A stretch of DNA of 35,968 nucleotides from CAYOBW01 sp964402115 (GTDB lineage Bacteria; Verrucomicrobiota; Kiritimatiellia; UBA8416; CAYOBW01): assembly GCA_964402115.1 (NCBI GenBank), contig CAYOBW010000039.1:1-35968 (forward strand), read 5' to 3'. Of the stretch, positions 20,501-26,700 are shown piece by piece (positions within the stretch are counted from its first letter, which is position 1; each line of letters starts with the position of its first letter). Both the position numbers and the translations under genes were made by a program. Below the pieces are notes generated by a model that searched no databases, was not told the DNA's origin, and saw only the letters and a list, made by a program, of their open reading frames with translations.

Positions 20501-20612
20501 ATTCGGACTCTGGCGCGTGACCGGCCCGACGACATACGTCGTCAGTGACGATCCCGCGAATCGCCAGATCGTGGCCCTGGAGAGGACAGGAACGCTCTTG
20601 ATCGTGCGGTGA
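5550..20612 (+). CDS. Giant secreted M11 (gametolysin-type) metallopeptidase with PATR beta-helix stalk
   Basis: From ATG 5550 (AAGGG about seven bases upstream) the protein has 5020 residues. An unusually long charged start leads to a hydrophobic signal segment ending near residue 61. Residues ~66-150 form a small beta-rich domain. Residues ~164-465 form the peptidase: HEIGHNLGMLH gives zinc ligands H294, H298 and H304 with catalytic E295; EYGDTSCIMG supplies the Met-turn (M326), and a GW box follows, as in family M11. The remaining ~4450 residues are Gly/Thr/Ala/Asn-rich beta-strand repeats of the KTGAGTLTLTGANTY type, about 20 recognisable, in larger duplicated blocks. The last ~100 residues match those of the second giant protein. 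There is no autotransporter barrel, PEP-CTERM or LPXTG signal. It is presumably a surface or extracellular protease on a long stalk; the substrate is unknown. Confidence 0.9.
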   Translation: MKQAMAVGRGVTSPQAGAGGVSLRSARGPRLGSRAWLKGAAVASLVWLAWLGLCAPLARAAEVAGGTLVTTEGTLDVLIADDFERNRSETLYALTEARSGQVFKLAFEGPPPADLRTGMRVRARGRTLDGHLVVAEGSGEAALSAEGDFQVLETPPLAAQAFVAVDTHTLLAIIVNLTDASVTASSSSINSRLFSTTSDSVKGFYEECSYGAITFSGKVVGPYKINMSKSDGVDYLGWARAADGKARDGGNNPDNYDHVVYVVPAGIASWAGLATVGGDRSWIAAPTSLHVYCHEIGHNLGMLHASSDSDDNGSVNVEYGDTSCIMGTGPVVHPNLPHKRQMGWIWSSKVKTVTSSGTFNIAPAHADPSDTERLQGLRLDIDGSSQDYYFSYRKHSGYDGDLSSSFADKVSVHRWSGSGNTLLVKTLSEGQTFDKWSSSDFKVRVAETSSSGVIFDVLIRGSVITRVWSDSGGYLWNSTARWSGLDIPNSTDENVEFGGDTGSEQKVSGVVNGQTYTLHRVGLNGISPTVNQLRFQDNAAGADGWLLNCGDGTSTLTVNADPAILTTYAPHLIDWGGGSARLNLKLGRSGENTVQVGSGLQINAAISGASSGSGLTKTGSGTLTLGGGSSNTYQGTTRINDGTLVCAKTGGAAAFRGDVALGDGGGAVVLRAGQPDQFGAGAALAFQNGTQSAKFQLLGCDQTLYGLSMSGTLAIIQNAESESGIRDATLTLDLDASATWSGYLRDKAGGTSGSLGLAKLGGGTLTLSGNQITCTGSTTVSGGRLKFANTGALNTPIVNRATVELNATSGDSWTLKDSKTLSGSGAWIKTGSGRATLENATLTTTGRFELQAGALRNNNNAGNWSGSTADMDIDAGAILDLYGDAVYVDQLTGSGVVQNGYGNASGHSGAAPYVEKFVVGVAHGSSSFAGVIRNNAGSSAPAAGTAGGGVQLEKVGAGTLTLTGANTYSGATLVNGGTLKVNGSKSGAGAVSVNAGGTLAGTGSVAGTTTVNGGGRIAPGDGGVGTLAVAELTLQDGGALVVEFRAGSANDMIDAGPGAVNIAAGGVYLVAEGTDTPWAPATLPVTVNLIRYGSLVGSPEGLFVLNPVAGLNYIFGTSGNWITLTIETDTTPSWTGADASPNWSVAANWTNGPAAAGEGLRFGAASPTGTDNHNDFAAGTRFRGIAFANAGSYALSGNAVNLIGSVVNATTNRQTIGLEIVMDGAGRLFSVAEAAGSLTINGAVGQDGSTRGLTKTGAGTLTLNGPNTYAGNTTVLDGALVIGPAGRLNGGAYAGAVALSAERSVFAYNGTADQTLGGNVTGQGSLAKGGAGTLTLTGSAGSYTGATTIDGGWLQFGDGTASVPLLSSAYAIAGGATLGVNTLSANTVASRPKWAATTGAGTLVLRTAGAGIGAGDWGAAALPAGFTGTLRIERGRVYAPSGASLGGAAAVAVEAGGQLGLWAGGTFPQAIRLAGAGHGETDYEAALRLAGYNAPDTILAGGITLGGDATLGAGGSGGTAGQGRGIIRGVISGDYAVTFGTAALDGTVVLETGNTYTGATALRAGVLQLAGGDNRLPAGTVLDFGGTTVLDVAGFSQTVYTLIFPELENVTATVTGGGTLRVGGATDLQIGPGGVNVGSRTCLTTLNMSGLSRFAFDAPANVFRIGLKPGTSNAGALGTVASVTLAKSTTLSAATLAIGDVGASSHGGTSVLRLGADNTLQVTAIGVALSGRSNGSLEFAGGLTDPALLVRNTDGVSAVSSWEIGAVSADSNTTWTAAANLAGGSVDALVTGMTVGSADTRGAANRAGTINASFTMGRGKLAVGTLTVGLIAGGGSVADAFAANGAFTLNHADGLLEAGTLNLAGNTIAATGSGAKAVTGTFNLTAGTLRAGIIQKGPQTGSATAVDAAVVWTAGTIRNYDASTDLTISSGLTKLELTGTGLHAFNIDASRQGTVNAVISGTGALTKQGGGILKLNAANTYGGATKVEGGTLLVNGAHRGGGAYAISSGGTLAGTGSVSGTTTVGSGGRIAPGDGGVGTLTVGGLTVQNGGALAFEFNAAPANDTLDASAGTVTINGGGVYLLAEGTTSPWAPEELPVTVNLVRFGALAGSLDGLHVLTPVAGLSYVFGTSGAWITLTIAKDTSPAWSGGDASPNWSVAANWSEGQAVAGAGVRFGAAAITDADNNNDFAPGTRFKGIAFANSGVYTLRGNAVNLIGNVVNATANPQTIGLNLVMDGGDRAFSVIDAAGSLTISGAVGQDASARGLTKTGAGTLTLNGPNTYAGGTVVLDGALVIGAAGRLSGGTYAGAITLSVESSAFAYNNSTASQTLNGAVTGSGSISKAGTGTLTLNGLNTYTGNTTVHDGALVIGATGRLCDGTYAGAIALGATTSAFAHNSSTLNQTLSGPIEGLGSISKTGAGTLTLTAANTFTGRTTLNSGTLILTGGDNRLNPASTLCFTASGTLTLDLVNQTLGEILFSNAATASHTFGGGGSLTVNGAANLDIAAKAQSIGLTVNMSGLNAFTYDNASGFFRVGGVSGADDYRYSWADVTLPAVTAITASSLGVGDNGYGGGNAANTIWLRLGQESTFHVDALVIGSRLASASCVFRAGLESPSLVLRGADGGTSVRTIVVGQQNNNVANNITHAFDVSTGSLDALADTVIIGQSLDRLGTENGVFSMGAGSLTVTNVMVVGQVQAATAATRAGVGTFTLTGAGVARVRTLLLGDRQTTVSTATTTGSVNLSGGTLYVQTLGPGAGAGTRSINWYNGTFRNYDEHTDLTIRGGLTRLELRGEDLHAFHIDAGRQGTVSQALSGDGPLTKRGEGMLTLTGANTYSGATVVEEGALLVYGVHSGGDTYTVNSGAALGGGGSIGAAVTVLEEGVLAPGGTNATAVLTVTDLTLGEASALNWNQGESGADRVSISGTLTLPTEMTVDVSARGTAELTYPAVLLDCTGGILAGAADLSGWTVNGVGADVEVKLDAIGRRVLLDRIPRAQTWGGGGSNSLWTTAGNWTGGTAPVETDVLIFTGSNTCNTNDFPAGTDFYGLRFAADAASFTLAGNAVDLFGNLVSGSTNRQAVAHDLTLPFVDCTVDTGGGAVAIGGAIGGERGLVKAGNGTLQLAGSNTYAGGTLLLSGTVELGHSHALGSTGTVSFAGGTLRFSAANSTDYSARFSTAEGQAYQLDTAGQNVALAAALSSAGGTLTKGGAGMLTLAGANNYDGGTRIDAGVLQVGSGGGSGTLGAGSVLNNGALVFNRNNLYQVDNVISGGGSVRNAGAFVYLDMAARNTYTGGTFIDSGILRLRTDLGGGARLGSGPVSVAAGASYEIWAPAAVTLDNDLVLNGATGVAGRPALNQNGGSGKVTLSGSVLLNATSDIGRGGSSGNDLELQGALSGPGGLIVKEVDRSLTLAGVTTNTYAGTTRIVSGTLVCAKTGGATALPGAVELGDGSAAVTLRTLQPNQFGPATALAFQNGSQNAKFQLHGNNQTIHGLTMSGTAPIIQNTEAETGIGDATLTLNLATNATWSGYLRSAAGGSGNLAIAKLGAGVLTLSGANITYGGATTVNGGTLQFANTGALNTPIANHAVVEINATSGDSWVLANGKALSGNGVWIKTGAGRASFYNATLTPSGRFVLQEGTLRNGNNAGNWSGCTADMDVRAGAILDLYADAIYVDELTGNGFVQNGYGNATGQSGASAYIEKLVVGVAGGSATFAGVIRDNAGGTAPAAGAAGGGVQLEKTGAGTLTLTGTNTYTGTTVVNGGTLTINGVKSGAGAVSVNAGGALAGMGRLSGMTTVGRGGRIAPGDGGVGTLTVGGLTLQDGCTLAFEFNAGPANDTIDAGAGAVTLNGGVYLLAEGTTAPWEPGLPSVTYNLIRYGSLAGSVGTLFVLNPAAGRHYVFGARGGWVTVRIGTAPAWTGGEASPNWSAPANWTDGAAAAGQVLTFGAATLTDTENDNDFAAGTPFNGITFANNGIYTLGGNAVNLAGNVVNGTPNEQTIRLDMVLDGAGRVFGVTEAAGSLTLNGAVGQDGSARGLTKTGAGTLTLNGPNTYTGGTTVDDGTLVIGPTGRLNGGTYAGAVMLSTAGSVLAYRNSTENQTLSGVLAGPGSVSKAGAGTLTLTGANTHGGVTTVEGGVLQVGDGGTAGSLAAGSAVTIGAGGTLRQFRGDAAADLALGHSVSGAGNWSFLGTGTINQSRYVPGGDSSDFTGTVIADRARINVDNYTSDLGRPGVIRVLAGGQLLLQSAGVFTNAAEIAGNGWSETTGALGAIRLQNGVNASGVITLTGDARLAAHGNTGTLSGRLAESGGAHALDLRNTHTSNGSTLTLQNTSTRTGITQVNDVIVVVNSSAAFGGGNVLLNGSVLNARIQLGNGVNVTNSLAAGGLGLIGVTGRGVLEVTGTAAATWSGPLSFARGTTAGGHLYTDAGAWLTLSGAITAPVGVGVMQRGGNVIYSGGGSYQQLWVEGCAKVGANDGLNTDAAVSLAAAGTVGTLDLTGVSQTLADVDVVDTRTATLTGTGGTLRLGANDFRLGSVTEDAKQTLNAGGLTTLVFDGATKVFNVGPAPTGSGDGEMTMPRNTRITAQTFSVADGGGGNNTSAAYGTVNLGLVNTINATNFRVGYSTTRTEDYGTLRFASGLTSPSLKIRGTGGGDDDRANITIGYSAADSQYNYGSGTVDLTTGVTGSTLDAMVGAMVLGNLVSDNGGSGAVGTFVMGLGTLDATSILVGRGSESATGNGVFTLGGAGTVKAGTLTLGERLSGTVNATFNLNGGGTLRAQKIGPGAGTAARNFNWNDGTIRNYDDSTDLTIASGLTRLELLGAGRHAFDIDADRQGTVNQAVSGAGALTKTGAGTLTLTGANTYGGATSVEGGALLVNGAHTGGGATTVSTNSTLGGTGRIAGALTVRGGGALVPAGEGAAGAFTVGGDATFEPDAVLRVECGPATNDVAVVAGKLALSERMTVNIAALEGARLPSRVVLFRYGTVAAPSGFGLWRVTGPTTYVVSDDPANRQIVALERTGTLLIVR
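5762..5941 (+). repeat. Near-identical 180-bp patch shared with the second giant gene
   Basis: Positions 5762-5941 match 20850-21029 at 179 of 180 bases; the only difference is C5786 versus T20874, a synonymous change. The signal-peptide regions before it and much of the sequence after it differ far more. Such a patch, free of synonymous drift, indicates recent gene conversion or strong DNA-level constraint. It encodes the small domain before the peptidase. Confidence 0.9.
7439..9450 (+). repeat. Block A, copy 1 (~2.0 kb internal duplication)
   Basis: This coding segment is repeated at 15789-17787 in the same order, from the GTLVCAKTGG strand through a GALNTP stretch, an AGNWSG box and a GRIAPGDGGVGTL box to an NGPNTYAG repeat. 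Most residues match by eye, and long runs of DNA are the same. Confidence 0.85.
11575..12489 (+). repeat. Block A, partial copy (3' half)
   Basis: This segment matches only the second half of block A, from GTLAGTG and GRIAPGDGGVGTL through the SPNWSVAANW box to the NGPNTYAG repeat and its YAGAI strand. It begins right after an LLVNGAH junction sequence, suggesting the half-block moved as a unit. Confidence 0.8.
12861..14110 (+). repeat. Block B, copy in the first giant gene
   Basis: The ~1.25-kb segment from GGDNRLNPAS to the LLVYGVHSGG junction matches 26105-27357 of the second giant gene nearly strand for strand, including the YRYSWADVTLP, RLASA-CVFRAGL and SLDRLGTENGVF stretches. More distant relatives lie at about 10250-11535 and 18950-20170. 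Confidence 0.85.
14122..14940 (+). repeat. Block D, copy in the first giant gene
   Basis: This segment starts right after the LLVYGVHSGG junction and matches 23662-24480 of the second giant gene, sharing LNWNQG, LSGWTV, the TNDF-AGTDF box and the FAADAA-FTLAG strand. In this gene it directly follows block B; in the other gene it precedes block C. Confidence 0.8.
15789..17787 (+). repeat. Block A, copy 2
   Basis: Second full copy of block A in the first giant gene, about 8.3 kb downstream of copy 1 and of nearly the same length (~2.0 kb). Base-level similarity remains high, for example around the GALNTPI and SGDSW coding stretches, consistent with duplication or conversion within the gene. 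Confidence 0.85.
17925..18558 (+). repeat. Block C, copy in the first giant gene
   Basis: This segment matches 24478-25098 of the second giant gene, sharing a WSFLGTG strand, a GDSS-F-GTV strand, a RLQNGVN-GVITLTGDAR strand, an ESGGAHALDLRNT strand and an NTSTRTG end. It follows block A copy 2 here but block D in the second gene. Confidence 0.8.
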
Positions 20613-20632
20613 GTATTCGCACCGGCATGGTG

Positions 20633-20678
20633 TGTCCACTTCATGCCACGTGACCCATCTGCGTCCCCGGCGTATGAT
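20633..20678 (+). promoter_or_regulatory. Conserved upstream motif and -10 hexamer (second giant gene)
   Basis: The 24-base motif at 20633-20656 shares the core CCACTTCATGCCAC (20636-20649) with the site before the first giant gene. TATGAT (20673-20678), a good -10 hexamer, begins after 23 bases. GTGACC (20650-20655), directly after the core, sits at -35 distance and is close to TTGACC. Transcription would begin near 20686, which makes the GTG at 20689 an unlikely start and supports ATG 20731. Motif placement suits an activator overlapping the -35 region. Confidence 0.6.
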
Positions 20679-20730
20679 GTAGTTCAAGGTGAATATCCGT
20701 AAACGTGTAGACATACGAGGAGTGCATCGG

Positions 20731-23700
20731 ATGAAAGCACTCACGCATCGGGGGTTGGCGGTGGCGGGGTTGCTCGGGCTGGCCGCCCTGTGCCTCTGCG
20801 CTCCCGCGGCGAGTGCGGCCGATCAGGCCGACGGCACCGCCATCACGGTGGAAGGCACGCTGGACGTGCTCATTGCGGACGACTTCGAACGCAACCGCTC
20901 CGAAACCCTGTACGCCCTGACCGAAGCCCGGAGCGGCCAGGTGTTCAAACTGGCGTTCGAGGGGCCGCCGCCGGCCGACCTGCGCACCGGGATGCGGGTC
21001 CGCGCGCGGGGCCGGACGCTCGACGGCCAACTGGTCGTGGCTGAAGGTTCGGGAGAGGCGGCATTGCGCGCCGAGGGGGCTTTCCAGGTGCTGGAGGCTC
21101 CGCCGCTTGCGGCACAGGCCCTCGTGGCCGTGGACAACCACACGGTCCTCGCCATCATCGTGAACCTCACCGACGCCTCGGTAACCGCTTCGTCCTCCTC
21201 CATCAACAGCCGCTTGTTCTCGACGACGAGCGATTCGGTCAAAGGATTCTACGAGGAATGCTCCTACGGCGCGATTACGTTCTCCGGGAAGGTGGTGGGA
21301 CCCTACAAGATCAACATGAGCAAGAGTGACGGCGTCGACGCCTGGGGCTGGGCCAATGCCGCGAGCGACAAGGCCCGGGCCGACGGAAACAACCCCGACG
21401 GCTACGATCACGTGGTCTATGTGGTGCCGATGGGGATCGCCTCCTGGTCCGGCCTGGCCATAGTAGGCGGAAAGACGGTCTGGGTCGCCGGGCAATCTAC
21501 CCAGGTCTACGCCCACGAACTGGGGCACAACCTGGGCCTGCTGCACGCCTCCACCGACTCGGACGACAACGGCACGGTGGATGCTGAATACGGCGATTCG
21601 TCCTGCGTGATGGGCGCCGGCCCGTTGGTGCATCCGAACCTCCCGCACAAGCGGCAGAAGGGCTGGATTCCGTCCTCGAAGGTCAAGAGCGTCACGGCCT
21701 CCGGCACCTTCGAGATCGCCCCCGCGCACAACAATCCGTCGAGCATCACGCGTTTGCAGGGGCTGCGGCTGGACATTGACGGGTCCTCGCAGGATTACTA
21801 CATCAGCTATCGCCGGGCCGTCGGGTACGACGGCGACCTGAACAGCACCTACGCCAACAAGGTCTCGGTACACCGCTGGAGCGGGAGCGGCAACACGCTT
21901 TTCGTCAAAGCGCTCGACGCGGGCGACACGTTCAACAAGTGGTCCTCGAGCGGCTTCACGGTGACCGTCCAGGAGAACAACAGCAGCTACGCCCGCGTGG
22001 AAGTGCTCGTCAGCGGCTCGTCGCTGACGCGGACCTGGGATGACGACGGCGGCCACTTTTGGGACAGCGCGGCACGCTGGAGCGGCGACAACATCCCCGA
22101 CACGGCGGAGGAGAATGTCGAGTTCAACAACGACACAGGGTCCGACACGACCCAGTCCGGCACGATCAACGGCACGAGCTACACCCTGCAGCGCGTCGGC
22201 CTGAACGGCATCTCGCCGACGATCGGGCAGCTCCATTTTTACGACAACGTGAGCGGAACCGCCGGGTGGCTGCTGAACTGCGGCGACGGGACGAGCACCC
22301 TGACCGTCACCGGCGACCCCGTGATCCGGAATACGTACGGGCCGCACCTGATCGACGGCGGCGGCGGCACGCTGAAGCTCAAGCTGGGCCGGAGCGGATG
22401 GAACACCATCCAGGTCGCCAACGCGATTCAGATCAACGCCGTTATCAGCGGCGCCTCCAGCGCCTCCAAGCTGGTCAAGACCGGCGGCGGTGCGCTGGTT
22501 CTGACCGGGGCCAACACCTATGTCGGCGGCACGGAACTGCTGGACGGCACGCTGCGCGTGGACGATCTGGAGGCGATCGGCAGCGGCTACCTGGCGATCA
22601 AAGGCAACGGGCTCTTCCGCTACGATGGGGGCAGCGCGACCACGACCCGCAGCCTCTGGATGAATGAGGGTGACGGGGGCGGCGGTGGAACGCTGGAGAT
22701 TGCGCAGTCAGGAACCACGCTAACCTGGACTCCGGGGGGCGGGGCGGTGAACCAGAACCTCGCCAAGAGCGGACCCGGAGGGCTGAGTTTCGGCGGGCCG
22801 ATTTCGGGCGGCGCGGCGGTGAGCGTCAACGGCGGCACGCTGACGCTGACCGGGAACAGCACCTTCACGGGCAACGTGACGGTGAGCGGGGGCGCGCTGA
22901 GACTCCAGAGCAACAATGCCGTGGGCTCGACGGCCAAGACGGTTACGGCCGCCGTCGCGCTTGCCGAGATTCAATTGCAGGGTGGGATCAGCATCCCCAG
23001 CGGTGTCACCTTCCGCACCAGCAACAACAATGCCGACGATGGATTTGTCGCTCTGCGCAACGTCAGCGGCAACAACACCATCCAGGGCGCCGTCAGCGCG
23101 ATTGGCGGCAACGGCGGGAGCATCTACGCCAGCGACAGCGGTACGCTCACCTTCGCCGGCACCCTCTCGGCCGGCGCTGCCGACCGGGACATCGTATTCA
23201 TGGGAAGCGGAAACTTCCTCGTCAGCGGCGCGATCAAGAACGGCTCTTCCGTCGCCATGCCTGTGAGGAAAGAAGGCGCCGGCACGCTGACCCTGGCCGG
23301 AGCCAACAGCTACTCGGGACCGACGACCTTGAATGCCGGCGTGACGCGGCTCGGCGCCGCGAACGGCATTCCGGCGGGCAACGACGTCGTGGTGGCCGGC
23401 ACGCTGGACCTGAACGGCCTGGCGCAGACCCTCGACACGCTGACCGGCGCCGGCTCCATTCTGACCGGCGGCGGTGCGCTGACCATCGGCAGCGGCGGCG
23501 GCTCGTCAACGTTCAGCGGCAGCATCGGCGGCGCCGGGTCGGTCACGAAGACTGGCGCGGGGACGCAGACGTTGACTGGCGCGCACACGTACAGCGGGGC
23601 GACAACCCTGGACGGCGGAACGCTGCTGGTCAACGGCGCGCACAGCGGCGGGGCGTACACGGTGAAGTCCGGCGCCACGCTCGGCGGCGGGGGACGCATC

Positions 23701-26700
23701 GGGGCCGCGGTGACGGTGCGGGCGAACGGCATCCTCGCTCCGGGGGGTACGGGTGGGGCGGCGACGCTGACTGTGGCCGATTTGACGCTGGAAGAGGGCG
23801 CGGTGTTGAACTGGAACCAGGGGCCGTCCGCCGCGGATCGCACGGTCGTGACGGGCACGCTGAAGCTGCCGGCGACGCTGACGGTCAACGTCAGCGCGCT
23901 GGCAGGGGCGGCGCTCTCCTACCCGGTGGTGCTCTGTTCGTACGCGGGCGGTTCGCTGGCGGGAGTGACGAACCTGAGCGGCTGGACGGTGACCGGGGAG
24001 GCAGGGTTCGCCGTGGCGCGCGTGGACGAGAGCGCTGGCCGCGTGCTGCTCGACGAGAGGCTCGTGGAGGAGCGGGTGTGGGTCGGCGGCGGCGCGGACA
24101 CGGCCTGGACCACGGGCAGCAACTGGGGCGGCGGCGCGGCGCCCGCCGCAGGGGATGCGCTCGTCTTTGGCGGTTCGCTCACGGCCAACACCAACGACTT
24201 CGCGGCCGGGACGGACTTCTCCGGACTACGTTTCGCGGCGGACGCGGCTGCCTTCACGCTCGCGGGTAGAGCGGTGGATCTGTTTGGCAACATCGTCAAC
24301 GCCAGCGCGAATCATCAGGCGATCGACCTGGATCTGGCGCTGTCCATGCCCGCTCGCGTGGTGGATACGGGGGCCGCCGGTCTGACCGTGAGCGGCGCGC
24401 TGAGCGGCGGGTTCGGGCTGACGAAGGCCGGTTCGGGTACGCTAAGCCTGGCGGCGGAGAACACCTATACAGGCGGCACGGCGGTGGAAGACGGCATGCT
24501 TCAGGTCGGCGTCGGCGGTGCGGCCGGGACCCTGGCGGCGGGGATTCCCGTGACGATCCGGGCCGATGGCACGCTGCGGCAATTCCGCGCCGATGCCGCC
24601 GATCTTGGCTTGAGCAATCCGGTTTCCGGCAGCGGAACCTGGTCGTTTCTCGGCACGGGGGCGAGCACGCAGTCGCGCTACACGCTGAATGGCGACTCGT
24701 CAGGCTTTGCCGGGACGGTCGCGATCGACCGGGCCCGCGTCAACGTGGACGACTACAGGGCGGATGTCGGGCTCGCCGCTGTCATCCGCGTCCTGGACGG
24801 CGGCCAGCTCTTCTTCCAGAGCGCCGGCGTCTTTCCCAATAACGCCGAGATCGTCGGCATCGGCTGGACCGAGGCGGCGGGCATCCTCGGCGCGCTGCGC
24901 CTGCAGAACGGCGTCAACATTGCCGGCGTCATTACGCTTACGGGCGACGCGCGCATCGTAGCGCACGGCAGCACGGGGGCGCTGTCGGGGCTGACGGCCG
25001 AATCGGGCGGAGCGCACGCGCTGGACCTGCGCAATACCAGTGCGACCGCCAACTCCACGCTAGTGCTGGCCAACACGAGCACGCGCACGGGGCCCACGAC
25101 GGTGGCCGGGCTCGTGGCCGCGGTGCGGAACGCTGGCGCGCTGGGCAGCGGCGCGGTGACGGTGCAGGGCAACGGCACGGCAGCGCGGATCACGCGCCTG
25201 CAACTGGAAGGCGTGACGGTCGGGAATGACATCGTCCTCGATTCCACCGCGCTGACCGATTACCGCGGCGCGCTGCACGCGGCCGGGGCCGCGCGCTCCA
25301 CCGTGACCGGCGCGGTGACGGTGCGCGCGAGCATCGGCAATGGCGGACACCTGGCCGCGGAGGGCGGCACGGCCGCCGTCCTGCAGCTGCTGGGGCCGAT
25401 CTACAGCGAGGGCCCCACGGTCGTGGTTCGGCTGGGGACGGTCGAGCTCGGCGGCGGCGGAAGTTACGCGCAGATGGACCTGGGCGAGGGGCTGCTGCGA
25501 CTGGTCGCGAACGACGGGGTCTGCGCGACGGCTGTGTTGCAGCTGGGCATCTCCAACCCGGGCACGTTCGATTTGAACGGGTACAACCAGACACTGGGCC
25601 AACTGACCAGGGGAACCCGGGACGCCACGGTGCGGAACGATGGGGCGTCGCCTTCCACTCTGACCGTGAACGCGGCGACGAATCATGCGTTCACGGGAAC
25701 GCTCGTGGACGGAGCGGGCGGGCTGGCGCTGGCGAAGGACGGCGGGGCCGCCCTCACGCTTTCGGGAACGAACACGTTCAGCGGGACCACGACGGTGCGC
25801 GGGGGCGCGCTGGTCCTGGGCAGCGGCAACGCCCTCCAGAACAGCACGCTGGACTACGACGATCACGGAGGGGTGTTGCGTTTCGGCGTCCTGAACGGCG
25901 CCACGCTCGGCGCCCTGCAGGGCGGGCAGGGCCTTGCGCTTGCCAACGACTCCGCGGCGGCGGTCGCGTTGCGTGTCGGCAACAACAACGCCAGCACGCT
26001 CTACGGCGGCGTCCTGAGCGGCGCGGGCTCGCTGGTCAAGATCGGCGCCGGGGCGCTGACCCTGGCCGGCGCCAGCACCTTCGCCGGGCCGACCACCTTG
26101 ACCGGCGGCACGCTGACCCTGGCCGACGGGGACAACCGGTTGAATCCCGCCTCGACGCTTATCTTCACGACCTCCAGTGCGCTGAACCTGGACCGCGTGC
26201 GCCAGACGTTCAGCGAACTGGTCTTCACCAACACCGTCACCTCGTCGCACACGATCGGCGGCGGCGGAATCCTCGCGGTTAGCGGCGCGGCCAGCCTCGA
26301 TGTCGCGCCAAAGGCGCAGAGCATAGGGCTGACGGTAGACCTGTCCGGGCTGAGCGGGCTCACCTACGATGCGCCCGGCGACGCCTTTCGCGTGGGAGGG
26401 GATTCGCGCACCTCTCCCCCCGATTACCGCTACTCGTGGGCCGACGTGACGCTACCCGACGTCAATGCGATTACCGCGTCGGTTCTTGGCGTGGGTGACA
26501 TCGGGTACGGCAGTGGAAGCGCAGCGAACACGAACTGGTTGCGCCTGGGAGCAGGCAATACGTTTCATGTTGGCACGCTGGTGATCGGGAGTCGTCTGGC
26601 GAGCGCGACCTGCGTCTTCCGCGCGGGCCTGGCGTCGCCGGAACTGGTGCTGCGGGGGGCGGGTGGCGCGAACGGTGTCCGCAGCGTCGTGGTGGGACAG

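Noticed and set aside
20400..20612. Autotransporter beta-barrel or PEP-CTERM sorting signal at the end of the giant proteins
   Set aside because: There is no run of amphipathic strands with a terminal aromatic residue, and no PEP motif with membrane helix and basic tail; both proteins end in LLIVR.
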